Positions 56,044-64,000 of a stretch of 64,000 nt of DNA are shown one piece after another. A program made the translations under genes and the position numbers. Under the pieces are notes generated by a model. The model had not been told where the DNA came from. It did not search any database and was given only the letters and a program-made list of their open reading frames with translations. Each line of letters opens with the position of its first letter. Positions within the stretch are counted from its first letter, which is position 1. Source of the DNA: Chloroflexota bacterium (lineage in GTDB: Bacteria; Chloroflexota; Limnocylindria; Limnocylindrales; CSP1-4); the NCBI GenBank assembly GCA_021786385.1, contig JAJYNJ010000076.1, forward strand, positions 1 through 64,000, in the 5' to 3' direction.

Positions 56044-57507
56044 ATGAGCGGGCAGCTACCCGAAAGCGACCGCGTCTGGGCGATCGAGCTGAACGGCATC
56101 CGGCCCATTGCCGAGGCGGAACGGCACGGCACGCCCTTCGAGCTCTTCTGGGTCTGGTTCGCGGCCAACATCGGGATTCTGGGCGTCATCTACGGCGCGA
56201 TCCTGACGAGTCTCGGGCTCAACCTTTGGCAGAGCGCCTTCGTGGCGCTCGTGGGGTCGGCTGGGTCGTTTGCCCTCGTCGGCGTCTTGAGCGTCGCGGG
56301 CAAGTGGGGCGGCGCGCCCGCCTTGACCCTGTCGCGAGCCCCCTTCGGCACGCGGGGCAACCTCGGGCCGACGCTCGTGAGCTGGATCAGTCTGGTGGGC
56401 TGGGAGACGGTCACGGTCGTCACTGCGGCCTACGCGTTCCTCGGGCTCCTCAATCTCGCGGGCATCCCGTCCGACACCTTCTGGACCGTGATCAGCCTCG
56501 TGGTCGTGGCCGTGCTCGTCGTCCTCTTCGGCCTCCTGGGCCACGCCACCCTGGTCTGGCTGCAGCGCGCCGCCACCTACATCTTCGGGGTCCTGACACT
56601 CGTGATCGTCGCGCTCCTCATCGGCAAGACAGACTGGTCCGCCGTGCTCGCGGCCAAGCCCGGGCCCTGGGACTCGGGGGTCCTGGCCACGCTCAGCATC
56701 ATCGCCGCGGGCACCGGGATCGGCTGGGCCAATGCGGGCGCGGACTACGCGCGGTACCTGCCCCGGCAGGCCAGCGGCGGCGCGATCGCCGGGTGGACGG
56801 TGTTGGGGGCCACGCTGCCGCTCTTCGTCCTGATCATGGTGGGCGCCCTGCTCTCCAGCAACGTGAAAGATCTGGCCTCTTCGGCCAACCCGATCCAAGC
56901 CATCGGCAACGCCCTGCCGGCATGGATGGCCGTGCCCTACCTGCTGACGGCGATCGGTGGCCTGCTCGCCGAAGCGGACCTCTCGATCTACTCCTCGGGG
57001 CTCAACCTGCTGGCGATGGGCTTCAAGATTCAGCGCTACAAGACCGTCCTCGTCGACGGGGTGATCATGGTCGGCGGGTCCATCTTCGTGATGGTCATCG
57101 CCCAGAACTTCTTCGGCCCGTTCGAGAGCTTCCTGCAGCTGCTCGCGGATGGCCTCGCGGCCTGGGCCGCGGTCTTCCTGGTCGATATGGCCCTGCGCCG
57201 CGGATACGACGAGGCAGGCCTCGTCGACACGGGCCCGCAGAGCCCGTACTACTACACGCGTGGGGTCCACTGGCGGGCCGTCGCCGCCTGGGCCGCGGGG
57301 ATCCTGGTCGGCCTCGCCTTCACAACCTCGCCCTGGTTCAGCGGACCGTTGGCCGTCGGCGTGTTCGCCTCGAGCAGTCTCGGCTACTTCATCGGATTCA
57401 CCGTGAGCGCCCTCGGGTACTGGGCGCTCGTTGCTGCGCGCCCCGCGCCCCGGGGTGTGGTCCCCGCGCCCGCGCCCACCGACGCCGCGGACCCGACCCG
57501 GAGCTAA
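56044..57507 (+). CDS. NCS1-family cytosine/purine permease (CodB-like)
   Basis: GTPFELFWVWFAANIGILGVIYGAI...ALTLSRAPFGTRGNLGPTLVSWISLVGWETV...GWANAGADYARYLPRQASGGAIAGWTVLGATLPLFVLIMVGALL. Confidence 0.92.
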   Translation: MSGQLPESDRVWAIELNGIRPIAEAERHGTPFELFWVWFAANIGILGVIYGAILTSLGLNLWQSAFVALVGSAGSFALVGVLSVAGKWGGAPALTLSRAPFGTRGNLGPTLVSWISLVGWETVTVVTAAYAFLGLLNLAGIPSDTFWTVISLVVVAVLVVLFGLLGHATLVWLQRAATYIFGVLTLVIVALLIGKTDWSAVLAAKPGPWDSGVLATLSIIAAGTGIGWANAGADYARYLPRQASGGAIAGWTVLGATLPLFVLIMVGALLSSNVKDLASSANPIQAIGNALPAWMAVPYLLTAIGGLLAEADLSIYSSGLNLLAMGFKIQRYKTVLVDGVIMVGGSIFVMVIAQNFFGPFESFLQLLADGLAAWAAVFLVDMALRRGYDEAGLVDTGPQSPYYYTRGVHWRAVAAWAAGILVGLAFTTSPWFSGPLAVGVFASSSLGYFIGFTVSALGYWALVAARPAPRGVVPAPAPTDAADPTRS

Positions 57508-57509
57508 GG

Positions 57510-58460
57510 GTGCCGCTGCTGGCTCGTCCGCGTCGGTTGGTCCTCATCGGCAGCGTCCTGGTCGACGTCCTCCTGTACGTCGACCAGCTCCCCGAACGCG
57601 GCGGCGACCGCGTGGCCGCGCACAGCATCGTGACCTCGGGGGGCGGCTTCAACGTGCTCGTGGGGGCCGTCCGCCTGGGTCTGCCGGCGGCATACGCGGG
57701 ACGCGTAGGGGACGGCCCCTTTGGGATGCAGGTCGCGAAGGATCTCGCCGCGGCGGGCATCGAGATGCTGCTGCCCCCCATCGCGGGGGAGGACAGCGGC
57801 TTCGACATCGGCCTGGTGGAACCAGATGGCGAACGCACCTTCGTCACCGCTCCGGGGTGCGAATCGCGGCTCCAGCGCGCCGATCTGCTGGCGCTTCCAC
57901 TGCGGCCCGGCGACGCTGTGTACGTCTCGGGTTACGACCTGTGCTATCCCGTCTCGGGTACCGCGCTCGGCGCCTGGCTCCCCACGCTCAGTGATTCGCA
58001 GCTGCTGCTCATCGACCCGGGCCCACTCGTAGCCGAGATCCCGGCCAAGCGGCTGGCGGCCGTGCTGGCGCGGACGGACATTCTCACGCTGAACGCGCGT
58101 GAGACACGCCTCCTGACCGGCGCAGACGATGTCGCCGCCGGCGCGGCCGCCCTGGTCGATCGCGTCGCCGACGGTGGATGGGTGGTGGCGCGGGCGGGAG
58201 CGGGCGGCTGCTGGGTGGCGAGCCGCCTTCAGGGGCCGGTCCATGTGCCGACCCCACCGACCGAGGCGATCGACACCACCGGCGCCGGGGATGCGCACGC
58301 GGCGGCGCTGCTCGCGCGGATCGCCCTGGGTGAGGAGATGATCGCGGCTGCGTGGGCGGCCAACGTCGCCGCCTCGATCGCCGTCACCCGTCGCGGGCCG
58401 GCCGCTGGCCCGAGCGCCGAAGAACTCGAGGCCACGCTGGCCGCGACCAGCTCCCGTTGA
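57510..58460 (+). CDS. PfkB-family carbohydrate kinase (YegV-like)
   Basis: GTG start. LVLIGSVLVDVLLYVDQLPERGGDRVAAHSIVTSGGGFNVLVGAVRLGLPAAYAGRVGDGPFG...PTEAIDTTGAGDAHAAALLARIALGEE. Confidence 0.92.
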   Translation: MPLLARPRRLVLIGSVLVDVLLYVDQLPERGGDRVAAHSIVTSGGGFNVLVGAVRLGLPAAYAGRVGDGPFGMQVAKDLAAAGIEMLLPPIAGEDSGFDIGLVEPDGERTFVTAPGCESRLQRADLLALPLRPGDAVYVSGYDLCYPVSGTALGAWLPTLSDSQLLLIDPGPLVAEIPAKRLAAVLARTDILTLNARETRLLTGADDVAAGAAALVDRVADGGWVVARAGAGGCWVASRLQGPVHVPTPPTEAIDTTGAGDAHAAALLARIALGEEMIAAAWAANVAASIAVTRRGPAAGPSAEELEATLAATSSR

Positions 58461-58627
58461 GGGTGCCCCAGACGGGCCGGCTGCGCCGCGCGCCCTGGAC
58501 GGCATCGGGATCGACGACGGGGACCCCGACCCGGTCGGGCTGCGCAGCCGTCGGACTGCGCAGCCGGGAGGAATCCACCGCCCCAGCACCTGATCCGATG
58601 GTAGTATGTTGACCGCAAGCTCCAATA

Positions 58628-58756
58628 GCGACAGAGGTAGCCTCCTCCCCCGCGTGGGGACCAGGCTCAAACGGGGAAGCCGGTGCGATGCCGGCGCTGT
58701 CCCGCAACTGTATCCATCCAGAACGGATGGGAGCCAGATCGCCGGCCTCTGCCGAA
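58628..58756 (+). promoter_or_regulatory. Cobalamin (B12) riboswitch
   Basis: GGGAAGCCGGTGCGATGCCGGCGCTGTCCCGCAACTGT...GGGAGCCAGATCGCCGGCCTCTGCC matches the cobalamin aptamer consensus; AGAGG/CCTCT P1 pairing; located upstream of btuF. Confidence 0.92.
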
Positions 58757-58813
58757 CTCAGCCGCAGCTCTTCGAGAGAGAGGCGTAGGCTCGCTCGGGC
58801 GCCGTCCCGACCC

Positions 58814-58844
58814 CCCTCGCCCTATCCCCATGGGCGGGGGTTTT
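58814..58844 (+). terminator. Intrinsic terminator between riboswitch and btuF (probable expression platform)
   Basis: CCCTCGCCC-TATCCCCAT-GGGCGGGGG followed by TTTTA; 9-bp stem with one U-G wobble. Confidence 0.8.
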
Positions 58845-58906
58845 ACGTTGGCCCCGTTCCTCCTCGGTGGCTGCAGCCCGCCAGGCCGTTACCCGAGGAG
58901 GTACGC

Positions 58907-59860
58907 ATGCGCTCGAGCGTCCGCTCACTGCTTCTCGCTCTCACTCTCGTCATCGGAGCCTGCGCGGGCGCCGTTCCGGCGAGCCCCTCCCGGGTACCGC
59001 CGGTTCCGTCGTCGAGTGCGGCACCCGCTGCGACCGTCACCGCGGCCCCGCTGACCATCCGCGACGATGCCGGGCGGGTTGTCACCTTCGCGACGACGCC
59101 CCAACGGATCGTTACGGCAGCCCCGAGCGCGACCGAGCTCGCCTTCGCCCTTGGGCTCGGAGACGAGGTGGTCGCGGTCGACAAATACTCGAACTACCCG
59201 CCCCAGGCGGCTTCGAAGGCCTCGATCGGCAGCTACATCGACCCTGATCTCGAGGCGATCGTCGGGGCGAATCCGGACCTCGTCCTGGTCACCGACGTCC
59301 ATCTCGCGAAGCTCGTTCCGGCACTCGAGGCGCGCCACATTCCGACTGTGGTCCTGAGCGCCAAGAGCATCGAAGGCGTCTACGTGGACCTCGAACTGCT
59401 GGGTCAGATCACTGGGCGGCGTGCGCAAGCCGAGACGCTGATCAACCAACTCCGGGAGCGTGTCGCACGGGTCGAGCAGGCGGTGGCCGGTGCAACACCC
59501 GTCCGCACGTTCTACGAGATCGACCCCACGCTGTACACGGCCGGTCCGGGAACGTTCATCGACGATGTGATCCGTCGCGCCGGTGGGGTGAACATTGCCG
59601 CGGGTGCGACGACTGCATACCCGCAGTTGAGCCAAGAACAGGTCGTGAGCGCGAATCCAGAAGTGATCATCCTCGCGGACGGGAACGCCGGCGTTTCTCC
59701 GGCCGTGGTCCGCTCGCGTCAGGGTTGGTCGCGGGTGGCCGCGGTTGCATCGAACCGAATCTTCGCCATCGATCCCGACATTGCCGAGCGGCCCGGCCCC
59801 AGGATCGTCGACGCGCTCGAGCAGGTCGCCCACTTGCTCCATCCCGACCGCGTACCGTGA
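58907..59860 (+). CDS. btuF: Corrinoid ABC transporter substrate-binding lipoprotein
   Basis: Lipobox LVIGACAG; VTFATTPQRIVTAAPSATELAFALGLGDEVVAVDKYSNYPPQAASKASIGSYIDPDLEAIVGANPDLVL. Confidence 0.92.
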   Translation: MRSSVRSLLLALTLVIGACAGAVPASPSRVPPVPSSSAAPAATVTAAPLTIRDDAGRVVTFATTPQRIVTAAPSATELAFALGLGDEVVAVDKYSNYPPQAASKASIGSYIDPDLEAIVGANPDLVLVTDVHLAKLVPALEARHIPTVVLSAKSIEGVYVDLELLGQITGRRAQAETLINQLRERVARVEQAVAGATPVRTFYEIDPTLYTAGPGTFIDDVIRRAGGVNIAAGATTAYPQLSQEQVVSANPEVIILADGNAGVSPAVVRSRQGWSRVAAVASNRIFAIDPDIAERPGPRIVDALEQVAHLLHPDRVP

Positions 59861-60915
59861 CGGGCGCCCCGGACCTCCGGGCCGTGGCGTCGTCCCGCCG
59901 CCGCGTGTACGCCGCGTCTCTGGGCCTAGGACTACTGCTGGTCGCGAGCATGATCCTGGCCATCGGATCCGGACCGGTGCCCATATCGACGGCGGACGAG
60001 CTGGCGGTCCTCGCCTCCCGCCTCGACGCTCATGCTGCGGCCGTCGATCCGCGCCTCGCCTCGATCCTCCTCGATATCCGGCTGCCGCGCGTCCTGCTTG
60101 CCGCCGTCACCGGCGCCGCGCTGGCAACGGCCGGGGCGGCGCTGCAGGGCCTCTTCCGCAACCCACTCGCTGACCCCTACTTGGTGGGGGTCTCGTCCGG
60201 GGCCAGCGTCGGTGCGATCCTGGCGATGACGGTCACCCTGCCGCCCGCCCTGTACGCGGCCGGGGCGGTGCAGCTGGCGGCGTTCGTCGGAGCGATCGTG
60301 GCGGTCGGTGTCGCGCTCCTCCTGGCCCGAGTGGGCGGCCGAACGTCCGTGCCCTCCCTCCTCCTCGCCGGCGTCGCCGTGACGGCGATCGGAGGGGCCG
60401 CCAGCTCGTATCTGCTCTTCTCGCGCGGCGACCGGCTCTTCGCCGCCTATGCCTGGCTGCTCGGAAGCTTCAACGTGTCCGACTGGTCGCTGTTCGACCG
60501 TATTGCCCTGCCCGTGCTCGCCGGTACGATCGGGCTCGTCGCGCTCGGGCCTTCCCTCGATCTCCTGCAGCTCGACGAAGACGCCGCGACGGCGCTCGGG
60601 CTTCGCACCGAGCGTACGAAGCTCGCGGTCGTCGCGTGTGCCGCGCTGACCACGGGCGCTGCCGTTTCGGCGGCCGGGCTGATCGCGTTCGTCGGTCTGG
60701 TTACGCCACACGTCATCCGGATGCTTGTCGGGGCGGAACACCGGCCGCTCCTCCTCCTCTCCGCCCTCGGCGGAGCGGCCTTCATGGTGTTGGCGGATCT
60801 CGCGGCACGGACCGTCCTGCCGGAAGGAGACCTGCCTGTTGGCGTCGTGACGGCGGCCGTCGGTGGTCCGTTCTTCCTTGCGCTCCTGTGGTCGAAGCGG
60901 GGTCGGTTGGGATGA
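59857..60915 (+). CDS. btuC: FecCD/BtuC-family ABC transporter permease
   Basis: LLDIRLPRVLLAAVTGAALATAGAALQGLFRNPLADPYLVGVSSGASVGAILAM...GLVTPHVIRMLVGAEHRPLLLLSALGGAAFMVLADLAART; GTG start overlaps btuF stop. Confidence 0.94.
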   Translation: MTGAPDLRAVASSRRRVYAASLGLGLLLVASMILAIGSGPVPISTADELAVLASRLDAHAAAVDPRLASILLDIRLPRVLLAAVTGAALATAGAALQGLFRNPLADPYLVGVSSGASVGAILAMTVTLPPALYAAGAVQLAAFVGAIVAVGVALLLARVGGRTSVPSLLLAGVAVTAIGGAASSYLLFSRGDRLFAAYAWLLGSFNVSDWSLFDRIALPVLAGTIGLVALGPSLDLLQLDEDAATALGLRTERTKLAVVACAALTTGAAVSAAGLIAFVGLVTPHVIRMLVGAEHRPLLLLSALGGAAFMVLADLAARTVLPEGDLPVGVVTAAVGGPFFLALLWSKRGRLG

Positions 60916-61697
60916 TCGAGCCCGGTATCACCATCCGCAGCGCCAGCGTCGTGATCGGTGGTCGGACACTGCTGAGCGGAGTCGAGCTGCAACTACGGCC
61001 GGGTGAGCTCGTTGCGATCGTCGGGCGCAACGGCGCCGGGAAGAGCACGCTCCTTCGCCTGCTGGCTGGCCTCCTCCGGCCGAGCCGGGGCGAGGTGGCC
61101 CTGGACGGCAGGCCCCTCCGCGCATACTCGGCCCGCGAACGGGCGCAACGGCTCGGGTTCCTGGCGCCTTCTCGGTTGCCGGTCCCGGCGGGCTTCACGG
61201 TGCGCCAGGTCGTCGGCCTGATGCGGTTCGGCCATCACAGCTGGTGGCGCGCCACAGGTGCCGACGACGTCACCGTCGCTGCGGCGATCGCTGGCCTCGG
61301 GCTCGATGCCTTCGTCGAGCGTCGACTCGAGACCCTCTCGGATGGCGAACGCCAGCGCGTCTGGCTGGCCGGCCTCCTCGCACAGGAGACCGCGTACGTC
61401 CTGCTCGACGAGCCGACAAGCCATCTCGATCCGCCGCACGCGATCGAGAGCCTTCAGACGGTCCGCTCGTGGGCCACTGCCGGCCGGGGCGTCGCGATCG
61501 TCCTGCACGATCTCGACGCGGCACTCGCCATAGCCGACCGGCTCGTCCTCGTGGACGCCGGACGGATCGTGCTGGACGAACCCGTCGCCTCCGTTGCACT
61601 CGACGTGCTCGGCCACCGGCTCGGAGTTCGTCTCGCCGAAGTCGCCCTCGACGGGCGGCGCCGGGTGATCACGCAGGACCTCTGGGGCGTTCAATGA
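60912..61697 (+). CDS. btuD: Corrinoid ABC transporter ATP-binding protein
   Basis: VAIVGRNGAGKSTLLRLLAGLLRPSRGEVALDGRPL...LSDGERQRVWLAGLLAQETAYVLLDEPTSHLD. Confidence 0.94.
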   Translation: MIEPGITIRSASVVIGGRTLLSGVELQLRPGELVAIVGRNGAGKSTLLRLLAGLLRPSRGEVALDGRPLRAYSARERAQRLGFLAPSRLPVPAGFTVRQVVGLMRFGHHSWWRATGADDVTVAAAIAGLGLDAFVERRLETLSDGERQRVWLAGLLAQETAYVLLDEPTSHLDPPHAIESLQTVRSWATAGRGVAIVLHDLDAALAIADRLVLVDAGRIVLDEPVASVALDVLGHRLGVRLAEVALDGRRRVITQDLWGVQ

Positions 61698-62239
61698 ACC
61701 CTCCTCGGACTCCGCTCGTGATCGTCCTGACCGGGGACGGGAAGGGCAAGACCACCTCAGCGTTCGGTCAGGCGCTCCGGGCCGCGGGAGACGGTCTTCG
61801 GGTCGCCATCGTCCAGTTCATCAAGGGCTCCTGGCAGACTGGCGAGATCCGGGCGCTCGAGCATACCGATCTGCCGATCGTGATCGAGCGAGCCGGTCGC
61901 GGCTTCACACTCGAGCAGCTGCGCGATGCGCGCATCTCGCTCAGCGATCACGCCGAGGCCGCTCGCCACGGGCTCGCCCGAGCACACGAGCACGTCAGCT
62001 CGGGTGAGCGCGACCTCGTGGTCCTCGACGAGATCTTCGGCGCCGTTTCAGCCGGCCTCATCGAGGAGTCTGACATCCACGGCCTCCTCGACGCCCGCCA
62101 CCCGGCCGTCCACGTCGTGCTCACGGGACGTGGGGCGCCCGCCAGCGTCATCGAGCGTGCCGACCTCGTCAGCGAGGTGCGGCTCGTCAAGCACCCCTAC
62201 CAGCGGGGCATTCGTGCCCAGCTCGGGATCGAGTTCTGA
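61694..62239 (+). CDS. cobO: Cob(I)yrinic acid a,c-diamide adenosyltransferase
   Basis: LVIVLTGDGKGKTTSAFGQALRAAGDGLRVAIVQFIKGSWQTGEIRALEH...DLVVLDEIFGAVSAGLI. Confidence 0.95.
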   Translation: MNPPRTPLVIVLTGDGKGKTTSAFGQALRAAGDGLRVAIVQFIKGSWQTGEIRALEHTDLPIVIERAGRGFTLEQLRDARISLSDHAEAARHGLARAHEHVSSGERDLVVLDEIFGAVSAGLIEESDIHGLLDARHPAVHVVLTGRGAPASVIERADLVSEVRLVKHPYQRGIRAQLGIEF

Positions 62240-62247
62240 GGTGGCCC

Positions 62248-63006
62248 GTGCGTGAATGGCGCGGCGCACATCGGCTCGGGCCACGAACCGTCATGCGGGA
62301 GATCCGGTCGGCGACCGGCCTCCTGACCCGGTTCCCGGTCGCGGAGGCGGGGGGCACGGCGCGGACTGGATCGGCCGCGTTCGCGCTGGTCGGCGCGGGG
62401 CTGGGCCTGCTTGCAGCGACGCCGATCGTGGCATTCGGCGACGCCCACCGACCGCTTGCCGCGGTGGTCGCCATCGGGCTCCTGACCCTTGCCACGGGGG
62501 CGCTCCATCTCGACGGCCTGGCCGATACCGCAGATGCCCTGGCCGCCTCCGATCCGACCACCGCGGAGCGCGCCCGACGCGATCCGGCTGTCGGCACGGC
62601 CGGCGCGGCGGCGGTGGTCCTCGTTCTGATGCTCGACGCGGCAGCACTCGCGGCCGTTCGGAGCCCGAACGCCGCGTCCGCGGTCGTGGTCGCCGGTGCC
62701 GTGTCACGGGCCATTCCCGCACTCGCCGCGCCGTGGGTCCCCCGTGCGGACCATGGGTTCGGGGCCTGGTTCGCCGCAGCGTCGGGCCGCGGCGGCGCCG
62801 CTGCTGTCGTCCTGACCAGCTTCGCGCTGGCCCTCCTGCTGCCAGGCACCTCACCGAAGTTCGGCGTGCTCGCAGGCCTGATCGGTGGGCTGGTGGTGCT
62901 CGTCGCGCTGGTCCGTCGCTTCGGTGTCGCCAGCGGCGACACGTTCGGGGCGGCGATCGAGATCGCCTTCGCGGCATCGCTCGTCGCACAGGCGGTAGCC
63001 AGCTGA
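62248..63006 (+). CDS. cobS: Adenosylcobinamide-GDP ribazoletransferase
   Basis: REIRSATGLLTRFPVAEA...LTLATGALHLDGLADTADALAASDPTTAERARRDPAVGTAGAAAVVLVLMLDAAAL; alternative start at 62293. Confidence 0.92.
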   Translation: MREWRGAHRLGPRTVMREIRSATGLLTRFPVAEAGGTARTGSAAFALVGAGLGLLAATPIVAFGDAHRPLAAVVAIGLLTLATGALHLDGLADTADALAASDPTTAERARRDPAVGTAGAAAVVLVLMLDAAALAAVRSPNAASAVVVAGAVSRAIPALAAPWVPRADHGFGAWFAAASGRGGAAAVVLTSFALALLLPGTSPKFGVLAGLIGGLVVLVALVRRFGVASGDTFGAAIEIAFAASLVAQAVAS

Positions 63007-63716
63007 TGGGGAGCGGCGATGGCGCGGTGGGCGTCGTCCTCGAGCGCCAGGAACTACTCTCGGGTGTCGTGTACGAGCGCCGTGATCGATCGATCCTCCT
63101 TCGTCTCGACGCACCATGGCAGGTGTTGAGCAGCGCCGTCCTCGGCGGTGGACGGCGACACGCACGCGCCGTCCTCAACCTTCGTGTTTCCCCCGCGTAT
63201 CGAAACATGCACCCGGAGCGAGATCTGCGCGAGGCGGCCCGGGCACTCGAGCTTCCCGGGCCCGTCGTCGGCATGATGACCGCGGTCGACCTCGCCGAGG
63301 CCCAGGTCTTTGCGGGCCAGGTCGGCGAGACGGCTGTCCGAGCCGTCATCACGGCCGGGCTGCGGAACGCGAGCCGTCCGGGCGATCCGGCGGCAGGAAC
63401 GCCGGGCACCATCAATGCGGTCTTCTTGTGCGCGGCGCGGCTCCGCGATCCGGCGGCGGTCGAGCTCGCGATGCTCATCGCCGAAGCCAAGGCGGCGGCG
63501 ATGGTCGAATCCGGCCTGGTCACGACGTCCGGGCGTCGGGCGAGCGGGACCAGCACCGACGCGGTCGCCATCCTCTGGCGCCAGACGCGCGGTCCGGAGA
63601 TCCGGCATGCGGGTGCGTCGACCGGGCTCGGCGAGCTCGCGGGCCGCATCATGAGCGCTGCGGTCAACGCAGTCGTGTCCCGCACAGGGGCCCGGACGGT
63701 GGGCGAGCAGCCGTGA
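63006..63716 (+). CDS. cbiZ: Adenosylcobinamide amidohydrolase (CbiZ)
   Basis: SSAVLGGGRRHARAVLNLRVSPAYRNMHPERDLREAARALELPGPVVGMMTAVDLA...VITAGLRNASRPGDPAAGTPGTINAVFLCAARL. Confidence 0.88.
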   Translation: MGSGDGAVGVVLERQELLSGVVYERRDRSILLRLDAPWQVLSSAVLGGGRRHARAVLNLRVSPAYRNMHPERDLREAARALELPGPVVGMMTAVDLAEAQVFAGQVGETAVRAVITAGLRNASRPGDPAAGTPGTINAVFLCAARLRDPAAVELAMLIAEAKAAAMVESGLVTTSGRRASGTSTDAVAILWRQTRGPEIRHAGASTGLGELAGRIMSAAVNAVVSRTGARTVGEQP

Positions 63717-64000
63717 GACGGCCGCTGCTCTGGCTCGTGGCACTTGGGGTCGACGTCGTCGCGGGTGAGCCGCCCTCGGCGGTCCACCCGGTGGTCGTCG
63801 CCGGTCGGCTGATCCGCGCGCTCGAGGATGGACGTTCGTCCGATCGCGCGAGCCGTCGCGCTGCCGTTGGGCGCGGCACCCTCCTGGTGGTCGTTCCGGC
63901 CGGCCTCGCGGCCGTCCTCGGATGGCTCGTCGAGCGGATCCGTCCGAGCTGGCTGCGCCTCGCCTGCACCGCCTGGCTGCTCAAGTCCTCGTTCGCGCTC
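63713..64000 (+). CDS. cbiB: Adenosylcobinamide-phosphate synthase CbiB, partial (runs off right edge)
   Basis: GTG start; WLVALGVDVVAGEPPSAVHPVVVAGRLIRALEDG...LRLACTAWLLKSSFAL. Confidence 0.88.
   Translation, partial: MRRPLLWLVALGVDVVAGEPPSAVHPVVVAGRLIRALEDGRSSDRASRRAAVGRGTLLVVVPAGLAAVLGWLVERIRPSWLRLACTAWLLKSSFAL

Noticed and set aside
56056-57270. 404-aa reverse ORF over the NCS1 permease
   Set aside because: Charged low-complexity antisense shadow of a clear membrane protein gene.

Overview
High-GC bacterial chromosome segment with dense, overlapping (ATGA-coupled) operons. Gene content (MurT/GatD, FemX-like remnants, RhaEW/LutABC rhamnose module, many IS110 elements) suggests a Chloroflexota-like or actinobacterial organism; this is inference only. 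From left to right: (i) a DUF2156 aminoacyl-PG synthase-like gene (runs off the left edge) coupled to a membrane esterase, plus two secreted proteins; (ii) a MacB/HlyD-type efflux operon beside a two-component system and a small secreted protein, whose promoter regions share a near-identical 17-bp motif; (iii) cell-wall genes (gatD, murT, murE), a methyltransferase, icd and a DUF6671 gene; (iv) an IS- and pseudogene-rich region at about 18.2-38.2 kb (IS481-like, several IS110, IS701-like and ISNCY-like elements, truncated integrase, FemX/fabI/SDR remnants, VapBC); (v) a complete L-rhamnose catabolism/transport cluster with lutABC; (vi) a yegTUVW-like operon (GntR, ADP-ribosylglycohydrolase, NCS1 permease, PfkB kinase); (vii) a cobalamin riboswitch with a terminator, followed by a corrinoid uptake/salvage operon (btuFCD, cobO, cobS, cbiZ, cbiB partial). 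Very long antisense ORFs are high-GC artefacts. No tRNA, rRNA or CRISPR was recognised. The best candidates for follow-up are the IS110 noncoding ends (possible bridge/seek RNAs), the shared response-regulator-like motif, the stand-alone isocitrate dehydrogenase C-terminal domain protein, and the yegTUVW-like operon. All calls are from reading sequence, not from database searches.
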